From: Pseudomonadota bacterium
Lineage (GTDB): Bacteria > Pseudomonadota > Gammaproteobacteria > Steroidobacterales > Steroidobacteraceae
Reading direction: 5' to 3'
Assembly: GCA_023433465.1 (NCBI GenBank)
Contig: JAEZCR010000301.1
Span: 1 to 16,119 of the forward strand
Length of the DNA: 16,119 bases
Part shown: one piece after another, positions 7,198 to 14,176 of the stretch
Layout of the letters: each line of letters begins with the position of its first letter
How positions within the stretch are numbered: position 1 is the stretch's first letter
Made by a program: the position numbers and the translations under genes
Notes under the pieces: model-generated
The model's input: only the letters and a program-made list of their open reading frames with translations
What the model was told of the DNA's origin: nothing
Database searches by the model: none

Positions 7198-8508
7198 ATG
7201 CTCAAACTCTCGCGTTACCAGTGGACCGTCTTCGCGGCGGCGTGGCTCGGCTGGGGCTTCGATATCTTCGACGGGCTTCTTTTCAACTTCGTGGCGCCCA
7301 ACGCCATTCCCACCTTGTTAGGCGTGCCCATTGGCGGCGAGGAAGCGCGCGCGGCGCTGCCCTACTGGACGGGCATCCTGAATTCGCTGCTGCTGCTCGG
7401 CTGGGCCGCGGGTGGTGTGTTGTTCGGTCCGATCTCGGATCGCTTCGGCCGCAAGCGCGTGCTCATGATCACGATGCTGCTGTATGCGTTCGGCACGGCC
7501 GCCTGCGCATTCGTCACCGAGATGTGGCAGCTCATCATCTGCCGCATCATCGCGAGCCTTGGGATCGGCGGTGAATGGGCCGCGGGTTCGTCGATGGTCG
7601 CCGAAGTCGTGCCCGAGGACCAGCGAGTCGAAGCGGGCGCCTTGCTCTACACCTCCGCGCCGCTCGGCCTGTTCCTCGCGATGTACGTGAACGCCGAGGT
7701 CGCGGGCGAGTGGTTCGCGCACGATCCAGCCATGTCCTGGCGCTACGTGCTGCTGTTCGGCCTGATACCGGCCGGCGTCGCGTTCGTCGTGCGCGCTTTC
7801 GTGCGCGAGCCGGAACGCTGGGCCGCGGCCACCGCGAACGCCGCCCCGGCGCGTGTACGCGAGATCTTCGCGCCCGCGGTGCGGGCGCGAACCGCGAGCG
7901 CGCTCATCGTGACGCTGGTTGCGCTCATAACCTGGTGGACCTGCAATGCCTTCCTGCAGACGCTCGCGAACAGCCTCGCGGGTGTGGAAGCCGTCGACCG
8001 CGGGCTCGATGCAGTCGCCACGGCCGCCCTCAAACAGGAGTGGATCAAGCTCGCCACCACCTGCTTCAACTGGGGCGGTCTGATCGGCACGCTGCTCACC
8101 ATCCCCATCGCCAAACACCTCGGCCGCCGCAAGCTCTTCCTGATCTATTTCACCGGCAGTGCGATCGCCGTCATGGCGGCCTGCGGACTCGACATCCCAT
8201 CCGAGACCCGTCTCTATCTGTGGTTCTTCATCGGCCTGACCGTGTTCGGCGTGTTCGGCTGCTTCCCGTTCTATCTACCCGAGCTGTTCCCGACCCGGCT
8301 GCGCGCCACCGGCAGCGGCTTCTGTTACAACATCGGCCGCGTGATCACGGCCGGCGGCGTATTCGCGGTCGGCGCGATCGCGCAGGGGGCGAAGGGCGAT
8401 CCACAGATCATCCTGCAGACGCTGTTCACGATCGGCTTCGTGCCGATCGTCGGCACCCTGCTGCTGCACTGGATCATCGAGACGCGCGGGCAGAAGATCC
8501 CGGACTGA
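7198..8508 (+). CDS. Major facilitator superfamily transporter
   Basis: 436 residues from ATG 7198 with about twelve hydrophobic segments. The first helix carries acidic residues (GWGFDIFDGLLFNF), as in the sialate/lactate:proton symporter and sugar-acid branches. The family A-motif follows TM2 (ISDRFGRKRVLM, about 90-101) and a conserved IGGEWAAGSSMVAE segment ends TM4. The central loop (about 215-235) is followed by the C-terminal six-helix half containing KHLGRRKLF. The protein is an inner-membrane secondary transporter, probably proton-coupled, of an organic acid or sugar acid; the substrate cannot be read from sequence. The frame stays open upstream to 7156 but only within the palindromic element. 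ATG 7198 has no evident Shine-Dalgarno sequence, and a TACACT box lies nine bases upstream (7184-7189), so a leaderless transcript is possible. It converges on the TonB receptor gene, with only six bases between stops. Confidence 0.9.
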   Translation: MLKLSRYQWTVFAAAWLGWGFDIFDGLLFNFVAPNAIPTLLGVPIGGEEARAALPYWTGILNSLLLLGWAAGGVLFGPISDRFGRKRVLMITMLLYAFGTAACAFVTEMWQLIICRIIASLGIGGEWAAGSSMVAEVVPEDQRVEAGALLYTSAPLGLFLAMYVNAEVAGEWFAHDPAMSWRYVLLFGLIPAGVAFVVRAFVREPERWAAATANAAPARVREIFAPAVRARTASALIVTLVALITWWTCNAFLQTLANSLAGVEAVDRGLDAVATAALKQEWIKLATTCFNWGGLIGTLLTIPIAKHLGRRKLFLIYFTGSAIAVMAACGLDIPSETRLYLWFFIGLTVFGVFGCFPFYLPELFPTRLRATGSGFCYNIGRVITAGGVFAVGAIAQGAKGDPQIILQTLFTIGFVPIVGTLLLHWIIETRGQKIPD

Positions 8509-8516
8509 CCGGAATC
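8496..8516. terminator. Possible bidirectional hairpin across two convergent stop codons
   Basis: GATCCCGG (8496-8503) and CCGGAATC (8509-8516) flank ACTGA. On the minus strand the stem is fully paired if one G-U wobble is allowed; on the plus strand it has one C-A mismatch. It spans both stop codons of the convergent MFS and TonB receptor genes. No T-run follows on either strand, so intrinsic termination is doubtful. Confidence 0.25.
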
Positions 8517-11166
8517 ACATCTTCAGGCCGATGTCGGCGTGATAGGTGCGGCGCGAGTAGGGATGGAAGGCCCAGTAGCGCTCGTTGCCGATGTTGTCGA
8601 TGCCGAGCGCGGCGCTCCAGCCACCGGGAAATTCGCAGCGCACGCGCGCGTCCGCCACCAGGTAGCGGCTCGTGCCGGTGAAGCTCGTCCCGTGCGGGTC
8701 GGAGTTGTCGAGCGTATTGAATTGCAGCCCGCTGTAACGCGCGCCGAGCGTGGCGCTCACGCGCTCGTTGGGACGCCAGGTCGCAAGCGCGGTCGCGCGC
8801 CACTCGGGCACACGTGGCTGCCACGCGCCTTCGCTCGCCGGGAAATTGTCGTTCCGGACGATGCGTGAATGCGCGAACGTGACGCTGCCGCTCAGCTCGA
8901 CGGAGGCGGGCGCCTGGAAGCGTGCCGTCACTTCGACGCCGCGCGTGCGTATGTGATCCACGTTCTGCACGGTGCTCACGGTCGAGCCACCCGCCACGTC
9001 GACCTGCGTGTACAACGCGTCGCGCGTGTCCTCGAAGAACAACGTGGCGCGCGCGTCGCCATGATCGAACGAGGCGAGCGCCGTCAGCTCCTGCGTCCAG
9101 GACTTTTCCGGCGCGAGGTCGGGATCGTTGTTGACGATGTTTCCCGCGACCAGCGATCCCTGGAAGAGCTCCGCGACCGTCGGAGCACGCACCGCGCGTC
9201 CGAGAGACGCCCGGAAGGTGAACAGCGGAGTCGCGCCCCACGACACCGCGAGCTTGGGTGATGGATAGTCGTCGCTGCGCGACGGGAAGGGCTCGGGCGC
9301 CGCCGTGCTGGCGATCGCGCCGTCGAACGCGCGCCAGTGTTCGAGACGCAGTCCGAGCGTCGCCTGCCAGTCGCGCGCGAAGGCCCAGATATGCTGCGCG
9401 TAGACGCTGGTCAGCGCGGTTTCGCCGCGAAACGAGGAAACCTGCGCGCTCCGCGGCCCCTCGCGCCAGTCGGACATCTCGACGACCAGGGCGCGCAACT
9501 GGAACGTATCGTGCTGCGCGCCGAGTTCGAACGTGTGCTGCCCGCCGCCGGGTGAACGCCGCACCGCGCGCAGCGCCAGCGTCGTCCAGCCCGTTCCCGA
9601 CTGGTCCGAGATGCGCCCGTTGCCGCCCGCGGCGGCCGCGGGCATCGAAACGGTCGGCGAGCGCGACTCGTCTTTCTCGTATTCGTATGCGCTGAGCGCC
9701 GCCTCGAGGTCCCACGCGCCCGCGTTCCGGCGGCGCACCGACAAGCCCTGCATGACGTGCAGCAATTCGCCGTTCGCGGGAGACATGTCGGTCGCGGCAA
9801 CCGTGTAACGCCGCCCGTCGATGTTGACGGGGCCACTCCACACCGGCGTCCCGTCGGCATCGCGCAGCCACGTATTCGCCCGGCGAGCGGCGTCATTGCG
9901 CCACAGGCCAAACGTATAACTCGCGCGCCAGTCCGCGCCCCATTCCTGCGCGACCTTGAGCTTCAGGTGGTCCTGCACCGTGCGGATGGTGTTGGTGTCG
10001 CCGAGCAACCACCACTCCTGGTTGCGCGGATTGCGCGCGGCGAGGGCGCCCGTGACCGGCGTGCCGCCGGTGCCGGGCGTGCCGGACGAGAACAGGCGGT
10101 TCGCGAAACCGATCGGATGGCTCTCGCTGTCGAGACGACTCAGGTTCACCCACCAGGACGTCCCGCCGCGGCGGTCGCCATACGAGACGCTGGCCTGCCA
10201 GCCGCCAAAATTCTCCCGTGTGCCGTAGATCTCGAAATCCTCGACGAAGGTAGATAGACCGGCGCGCATTTCGAGCGTCTCGGGCATGCGGGTCACGTAA
10301 TCGACGACCGCACCCACGGAGTTCCCGGGGTAGGCGGCCGAGAATGGCCCGTACAACACGTCGACGCGCTCGATTTCCTCCGGCGTCACCAGGCCCCAGC
10401 GCGGCGTGAAGGTCGCGCCGTTGCCGAGCAGATTGGAGAGCAGGATGCCGTCGGCGTATACCAGCGAACGCGCGCTGTTGCCCGTGCCCGACGCGCGGCT
10501 CGCGAGCACCGCGTGGTCGTAGTCGCCGATGTAACGCTTGCGGACGTTGAGACTCGGAAGGTACTTGAGCGCATCCTCCGCGTCCGTTGCGTTGATGACG
10601 CGCGACACGACCTCGCCCGAGATGCCTTCGATCGTCGTCGGGATCTGGGTGGGCAACGAACTCGGGCGCCGCGCGACCACGGTCACTACGCCGAGCGTCT
10701 GAGTCATCGCATTCTCCGCGGCGGGAGGCGCGGCATCGGGCGACTCGATCGCGAGCTCGACGGTGACTTTGCCCGCCGCGCGGAACTCGAGCGTGAGCGG
10801 AATGGATTTGCCCAGCTCGAGCGGCGCCTCGAGCCCGACCAGCATGAGGTGGATCCCGCCCGGCTGGATCTTCACGGTCTTGCCGGGACCGATCACGATC
10901 TCCGTGAGCGGGCGCATGCGCGCCATGCCGTCGTCGATGCGCGTTTCGTGGAATTCGACCTTCGCCGCGGCCGGCGTGCTGGCCGCGATCAGCGCGTCCG
11001 CGGCCTTCGAGCGGTTCGTGATGGATAGATAGGCGACGCCCATCGGCATGCCCGGCATGGTCGGGCGGGACCACGGATGGCCGATGGTGAGACTGCCGTG
11101 CGTGTATTCATGCGCGCCGGCCACCTGCGCGAGCAGGCAGGCGAGCGCCAACAATCTTCGGAACAC
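8515..11166 (-). CDS. PCu(A)C copper-chaperone / TonB-dependent receptor fusion
   Basis: 883 residues from GTG 11166, which has AGGAG six bases upstream and begins a signal peptide (FRRLLALACLLAQVAGA, cleavage near residue 18). Residues about 20-143 form a PCu(A)C (DUF461) domain with the full copper motif HX10MX21HXM: H73, M84, H106, M108 (HETRIDDGMARM and GGIHLMLVGL). Further His and Met lie near the mature N-terminus (HEYTHG, MPGMPM). A short Ala/Pro linker (about 144-153) leads to a TonB-box-like LGVVTVVARR, the plug (about 170-300, including SARSLVYADGILLSNLLG and EEIERVDVLYGPFSAAYPG) and a beta-barrel to the C-terminus. No second signal peptide precedes the plug, so the fusion looks native and not a read-through artefact. 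PCu(A)C proteins carry copper in the periplasm, for example to cytochrome oxidase. Attached to a TonB receptor, the domain would lie at its periplasmic mouth. Copper as the substrate is an inference. The upstream neighbour is a DUF2946-like gene. Confidence 0.92.
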   Translation of the reverse strand: MFRRLLALACLLAQVAGAHEYTHGSLTIGHPWSRPTMPGMPMGVAYLSITNRSKAADALIAASTPAAAKVEFHETRIDDGMARMRPLTEIVIGPGKTVKIQPGGIHLMLVGLEAPLELGKSIPLTLEFRAAGKVTVELAIESPDAAPPAAENAMTQTLGVVTVVARRPSSLPTQIPTTIEGISGEVVSRVINATDAEDALKYLPSLNVRKRYIGDYDHAVLASRASGTGNSARSLVYADGILLSNLLGNGATFTPRWGLVTPEEIERVDVLYGPFSAAYPGNSVGAVVDYVTRMPETLEMRAGLSTFVEDFEIYGTRENFGGWQASVSYGDRRGGTSWWVNLSRLDSESHPIGFANRLFSSGTPGTGGTPVTGALAARNPRNQEWWLLGDTNTIRTVQDHLKLKVAQEWGADWRASYTFGLWRNDAARRANTWLRDADGTPVWSGPVNIDGRRYTVAATDMSPANGELLHVMQGLSVRRRNAGAWDLEAALSAYEYEKDESRSPTVSMPAAAAGGNGRISDQSGTGWTTLALRAVRRSPGGGQHTFELGAQHDTFQLRALVVEMSDWREGPRSAQVSSFRGETALTSVYAQHIWAFARDWQATLGLRLEHWRAFDGAIASTAAPEPFPSRSDDYPSPKLAVSWGATPLFTFRASLGRAVRAPTVAELFQGSLVAGNIVNNDPDLAPEKSWTQELTALASFDHGDARATLFFEDTRDALYTQVDVAGGSTVSTVQNVDHIRTRGVEVTARFQAPASVELSGSVTFAHSRIVRNDNFPASEGAWQPRVPEWRATALATWRPNERVSATLGARYSGLQFNTLDNSDPHGTSFTGTSRYLVADARVRCEFPGGWSAALGIDNIGNERYWAFHPYSRRTYHADIGLKM

Positions 11167-11172
11167 TTGAAT

Positions 11173-11177
11173 CTCCT
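11173..11177 (-). promoter_or_regulatory. Ribosome binding site fixing the fusion-receptor start
   Basis: AGGAG on the minus strand lies six bases before GTG 11166. It decides the start in favour of GTG over the in-frame ATG at 11241, which has no ribosome site and would put 25 arginine-rich residues ahead of the signal peptide. Confidence 0.75.
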
Positions 11178-11184
11178 GACGAGC

Positions 11185-11236
11185 GCACGCGGCGCCGGGC
11201 GCGCGCGTGCCGATGCGCCGGAACGAGTCCCGGCGC
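11185..11236 (-). promoter_or_regulatory. Two tandem hairpins in the intercistronic leader of the receptor
   Basis: In the 81-base gap before the receptor gene, the minus-strand RNA can form a 9-bp hairpin (11236-11228 with 11223-11215, CUCG loop, one G-U pair, GCGCCGG core). A second stem follows, GCACGCG (11210-11204) with CGCGUGC (11191-11185). Neither has a U-run. They could shield the receptor mRNA 5' end, mark a processing point or tune translation relative to the DUF2946-like gene. Confidence 0.45.
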
Positions 11237-11247
11237 GACATCGAAGG

Positions 11248-11592
11248 TCAGGAAAGGGTGGGAGGCGCGCGCGCGGACTGGGCGCGCCGCAAAGGCGACG
11301 CGGGCGTCTGGCTGGCCAGTTCGGGCAGGTCGGAAGAAGCGTGCGGGAATGAAAGCGCCGGATGTGTCATCGCGAGCGGCGCGCCGAGCAGCGGCGCGAC
11401 GCAATATGCGCAATGCGGCGCAGTCGATTCTTCGCCGGGGATCTCGATGACTTCGGTCTTGCCGCGCTCGGTCGAGCAGACCGTCGCCTGTAGTTTGAGT
11501 CCATCCGCGGTCGGCACTACGTCCGACGGAATCAGCACGCGCAGCGTCAACGCCGCGAGCAGCAGCGGGAACACGAACGTGCGGAAGCGCAT
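11248..11592 (-). CDS. DUF2946-like small exported protein
   Basis: 114 residues from ATG 11592. An N-terminal hydrophobic segment (FVFPLLLAALTLRVLIP, residues about 6-22) looks like a signal peptide or anchor. The middle part has C39 and then HCAYC at 60-64. This matches the DUF2946 pattern: a short N-terminal membrane segment, then an extracytoplasmic region with a conserved HCxxC. DUF2946 genes often sit beside PCu(A)C and TonB receptor genes, and a metal (probably copper) role is commonly suspected but not established. The C-terminus is a low-complexity Ala/Pro/Ser/Arg tail. It lies 28 bases after the photolyase stop and 81 bases before the receptor start, so all three are probably co-transcribed. 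The frame is open upstream to 11661, but that overlaps the photolyase end and would place 23 polar residues ahead of the hydrophobic segment. Confidence 0.65.
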   Translation of the reverse strand: MRFRTFVFPLLLAALTLRVLIPSDVVPTADGLKLQATVCSTERGKTEVIEIPGEESTAPHCAYCVAPLLGAPLAMTHPALSFPHASSDLPELASQTPASPLRRAQSARAPPTLS

Positions 11593-11620
11593 GGATCTCA
11601 GGCGTGACACGCGCCCGATT

Positions 11621-13099
11621 CTAGCCCAAAGGCTTCCGGTGTGAGGATTGCTTCGTCGCACCTTCGAGGTGCGCCTTCGCCGTCTCGAGAAAGCGGCGAC
11701 GCGCGAGGTCGTGTCCTACTACCGGATGCGGGTAGTTCGTCCCGAGCCGCACGCCCGCGTCCGCGAGAATGCCGGCCGGCGCCTCCCAGGGTGCGTGGAT
11801 GAAGCGCACGGGCAAGGAAGCAAGTTCCGGAACCCAGGTACGCACGTATGTCCCTTCAGGGTCGAAATTCCGGCCCTGCGTCACCGGATTGAAGATGCGG
11901 AACCAGGGTTGTGCGTCGCAACCGCATCCGGCGGCCCACTGCCAGCCCGCGTCGTTATTCGCCCAGTCACCGTCGGTGAGCAGCTCGAGGTAATGGCGCT
12001 CGCCGCGTCGGAAGTCGATCAACAGGTGCTTGGCGAGAAAACTCGCGGCGATCATGCGTGCGCGATTGTGTATGAAACCCGTGGCCAGCAACTGCCGCGC
12101 GGCGGCGTCGACCACGGGATAACCCGTCCGGCCCTCGGCCCATGCGCGCCATCCAGGCTCATCGTCGCGCCACGGGAAATCCCGCCACTCGGGGCGAAAG
12201 GGTTCGTCCAGCAAGGCCGGCCGATCGAACAACGTCGAGTGCGCGAACTCGCGCCACAGCAACTCATTGTGGAACACGCGCAGCGCGTCGGGCGAGAGGT
12301 CCGCGAGCGCGCGTTCGGCGGCGTGCCAGGCGGTGCGCGGCGACAGCGTCCCGAACTTGAGATCGGCGGACAGGCGGCTCGTGCCCGCGAGATCCATGCG
12401 ATCGCGCAGCTCGTCGTAATCCTTCGCATCGCCGGCGAGCCAGTCCGCGAGCCGCTTGCGCGCCTGGCGCTCGCCGCCCGCGAGTACGCGCGGGTTCCGG
12501 GCAAGCCCGACCGCGGCGAGCGTGGGTGTTTCGCCGGCACGGACTTCGGCGTCGGAAGCCACATCCCGCGGCAGCGGCGGCAGGGATCGCGGCGCCGGCA
12601 AGGGTGGCGCGACCGGACCTGCGCGCAGGAACGCACGCGCGAACGCGCTGAACACGGAATAGGGCTGGCCGCCGCCCGTGCGCAGGCTGCCGGGCGGACG
12701 CAGCGTCTCGGTATCGAAACGTTCGAACGGGACGTGCAGCGCGGACTCGACACGCCGATCGCGTTCGCGGCCCAGCGGCGCGACCCAGCTCTGCGCCACG
12801 ACGCGGTCGACCTTCCAGCGTCTCGCGATGCGTGGCACCTCTTCGACGCTTCGGCCACGGACGCAGATCAGCCGGGAACCGAGGTGCTCGAGATTCGCAG
12901 CCAGCGACGTCAGCGACTCGAGCAGGAACTGGACGCGGAAGGGCGTGCGGCGCGCGGCATCCGGACGCAGGAAGTGCTCGTCGAGCACGAACAGCGGGAT
13001 GACTTCGGAATCCCTGCCGCCGGCCGACAGCGCCGCGCGCAACGGCGCATGGTCCGCGACGCGAAGATCCTTGCCGCGGAACCAGACGAGCGTGCGCAG
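11621..13099 (-). CDS. phr: Deoxyribodipyrimidine photolyase (class I), apparent CTG start
   Basis: 492 residues if started at CTG 13099. The protein repairs UV pyrimidine dimers using light, FAD and an antenna cofactor. The N-terminal Rossmann domain (residues 1-150) opens LRTLVWFRGKDLRVADHAPL, the expected first strand and loop. The FAD domain shows TSRLSADLKFGTLSPR (about 240-255), NELLWREFA (278-286), IHNRARMIAASFLAKHLLID (343-362) and ANNDAGWQWAA with FRIFNPVTQG (380-409). This fits bacterial CPD photolyases in length and motifs. The only in-frame conventional start is TTG 13042, which would delete the first 19 residues, including the conserved LVWFR strand. Upstream of CTG the frame is closed by TGA (13102-13100). 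A weak GGTG precedes CTG by six bases. It starts 13 bases after the ExbB-like stop and is probably coupled to it. Confidence 0.9.
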   Translation of the reverse strand: MRTLVWFRGKDLRVADHAPLRAALSAGGRDSEVIPLFVLDEHFLRPDAARRTPFRVQFLLESLTSLAANLEHLGSRLICVRGRSVEEVPRIARRWKVDRVVAQSWVAPLGRERDRRVESALHVPFERFDTETLRPPGSLRTGGGQPYSVFSAFARAFLRAGPVAPPLPAPRSLPPLPRDVASDAEVRAGETPTLAAVGLARNPRVLAGGERQARKRLADWLAGDAKDYDELRDRMDLAGTSRLSADLKFGTLSPRTAWHAAERALADLSPDALRVFHNELLWREFAHSTLFDRPALLDEPFRPEWRDFPWRDDEPGWRAWAEGRTGYPVVDAAARQLLATGFIHNRARMIAASFLAKHLLIDFRRGERHYLELLTDGDWANNDAGWQWAAGCGCDAQPWFRIFNPVTQGRNFDPEGTYVRTWVPELASLPVRFIHAPWEAPAGILADAGVRLGTNYPHPVVGHDLARRRFLETAKAHLEGATKQSSHRKPLG

Positions 13100-13112
13100 T
13101 CAGTGCACCAAA

Positions 13113-13997
13113 CTACTTCGAGACGACGCGCAGTTTTCGCAACAACTGACGATCGACGTAGGTGCGGCAGTCGAGGATCAGCCGATCCTGGAACTGCTGC
13201 AGCTGGTGCATCCAGAACATCACGATGATGCACGACACCAGCGCGACGAGGGTCGCGTTGAAGGTGATGCCGAGGCCCATGGTGACGCCGGAGATGTCGC
13301 CGCCCATCGCACCCTGCGCTTCCTGCAGCGCGGCGCCGATGCCGCGCACCGTGCCGACGAAGCCCACCGCCGGAATGGCCCACGCGGTGAAGCGGACCAT
13401 CGAGAGTTTGGTGTCGAGGCTCGCCGCCTCGAACTCGCATTCGTCGCGTACGGCCTCCGCGGCGTCCTGCACGCTGCGAGTCGCGCCGAAGCGGTTGTAC
13501 GCGACCATCAGCAGCCGCGGCAGGAAACTCATCTGCTCGTCCTTGGGCAGAGCTTCCAGCGGGCGCGAGTAGACGCGCGCATCCTCGGGCAGCACCACCT
13601 GCGAGTCGGCGATCTTCACGTAGTCCCGGTCGAGCAAGGTGCGCGCCTTGCGGGTCTCCTGGAACTGGCGCGCGAGCAGCAGCAGCGCCCACATGCACAG
13701 GGTTATGCACAACTGCTGCTCGTGATCCTTGAGGATCACGTAGATCGAACGGAGCTGGAGAACCTGGGTTCTCACGTTGGACGTGTTGGTCACCGTGACC
13801 CGCTGGGACAACACCGCCTCGGCGCGCGGCCGGATGATCAGCGTCCAGATGCTGTGGATGACGATCGCGGAGAGAAGCAGCGCCGCGATGCTGTAGACCG
13901 CATCGTCGAGGGCCCAGTTGGCGCGGCCCTTGCGCCGCTCGGGCGACGAAATGGCCGTTCGGTCGAAGGAACCGGGGGCGTTGTTCTCGGTGGCCAT
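13113..13997 (-). CDS. MotA/TolQ/ExbB-family proton-channel protein
   Basis: 294 residues from ATG 13997, with AGG eight bases upstream. Hydrophobic segments lie at about 35-55, 95-110, 203-224 and 240-266. The last two carry the family signature: AIPAVGFVGTVRGIGAALQEA, then MGLGITFNATLVALVSCIIVMFWM. The family forms inner-membrane proton channels that drive TonB, Tol or flagellar systems, normally with an ExbD/TolR/MotB partner. No partner gene is visible here. The extended soluble region between the second and third helices (about 111-200) is typical of the family's cytoplasmic part. It heads a tight minus-strand run of photolyase, DUF2946-like protein and a TonB receptor, so an energising role for that receptor is tempting but unproven. 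A sigma-E-like promoter lies just upstream. Confidence 0.85.
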   Translation of the reverse strand: MATENNAPGSFDRTAISSPERRKGRANWALDDAVYSIAALLLSAIVIHSIWTLIIRPRAEAVLSQRVTVTNTSNVRTQVLQLRSIYVILKDHEQQLCITLCMWALLLLARQFQETRKARTLLDRDYVKIADSQVVLPEDARVYSRPLEALPKDEQMSFLPRLLMVAYNRFGATRSVQDAAEAVRDECEFEAASLDTKLSMVRFTAWAIPAVGFVGTVRGIGAALQEAQGAMGGDISGVTMGLGITFNATLVALVSCIIVMFWMHQLQQFQDRLILDCRTYVDRQLLRKLRVVSK

Positions 13998-14043
13998 GCA
14001 GTGAACCTGGATTGGGGCAAGGGGTGGGGAAAAAGTGTACTCG

Positions 14044-14072
14044 TTAGTCGGGGGCCCGCCGGCTTAAGTTCC
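14044..14072 (-). promoter_or_regulatory. Candidate sigma-E-like (ECF) promoter for the channel-photolyase-receptor run
   Basis: On the minus strand GGAACTT (14072-14066) is followed after 16 bases by GACTAA (14049-14044). The -35 is identical to the sigma-E/AlgU GGAACTT element, and the -10 differs by one base from GTCTAA. Initiation near 14037 would give a leader of about 40 bases before ATG 13997. This is a pattern match only. Confidence 0.45.
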
Positions 14073-14078
14073 TCGCCG

Positions 14079-14108
14079 TTGTGACCGGATTGTAACCGCC
14101 GTGATATT
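14079..14108 (+). promoter_or_regulatory. Candidate sigma-70-like promoter for the cysA-type gene
   Basis: TTGTGA (14079-14084) and GATATT (14103-14108), each 4 of 6 to consensus with an 18-base spacer, lie in the 179-bp gap between the divergent channel and ABC ATPase genes. The gap holds no gene. The start at 14177 lacks a clear Shine-Dalgarno sequence. Confidence 0.25.
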
Positions 14109-14176
14109 CGGCCGGCCACCGTCGGCTGGTAGCATCACCCGCGGTTTTAACGTCCGTCCTTGACACAACCCCATAC

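Noticed and set aside
668..11166. ECF sigma, anti-sigma and TonB receptor forming a FecIRA-type cell-surface signalling system
   Set aside because: The anti-sigma is a ZAS type, not FecR-like. The receptor has a PCu(A)C domain where the signalling (STN) domain would be, and the genes are about 7 kb apart with other genes between.
11167..11241. Alternative ATG 11241 start for the receptor with an SRRDSF sequence resembling a twin-arginine signal
   Set aside because: The residue spacing does not fit SRRxFLK, there is no ribosome site, and GTG 11166 has AGGAG six bases upstream and directly opens a normal Sec signal peptide.
11648..13228. A 526-codon plus-strand open frame across the photolyase
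   Set aside because: It has no domain resemblance and lies opposite a clear photolyase.
14160..14165. Perfect TTGACA as a -35 for the cysA-type gene
   Set aside because: A -10 element at normal spacing would fall inside the coding region (14183-14188) and no good match is there, so it is probably a chance match.
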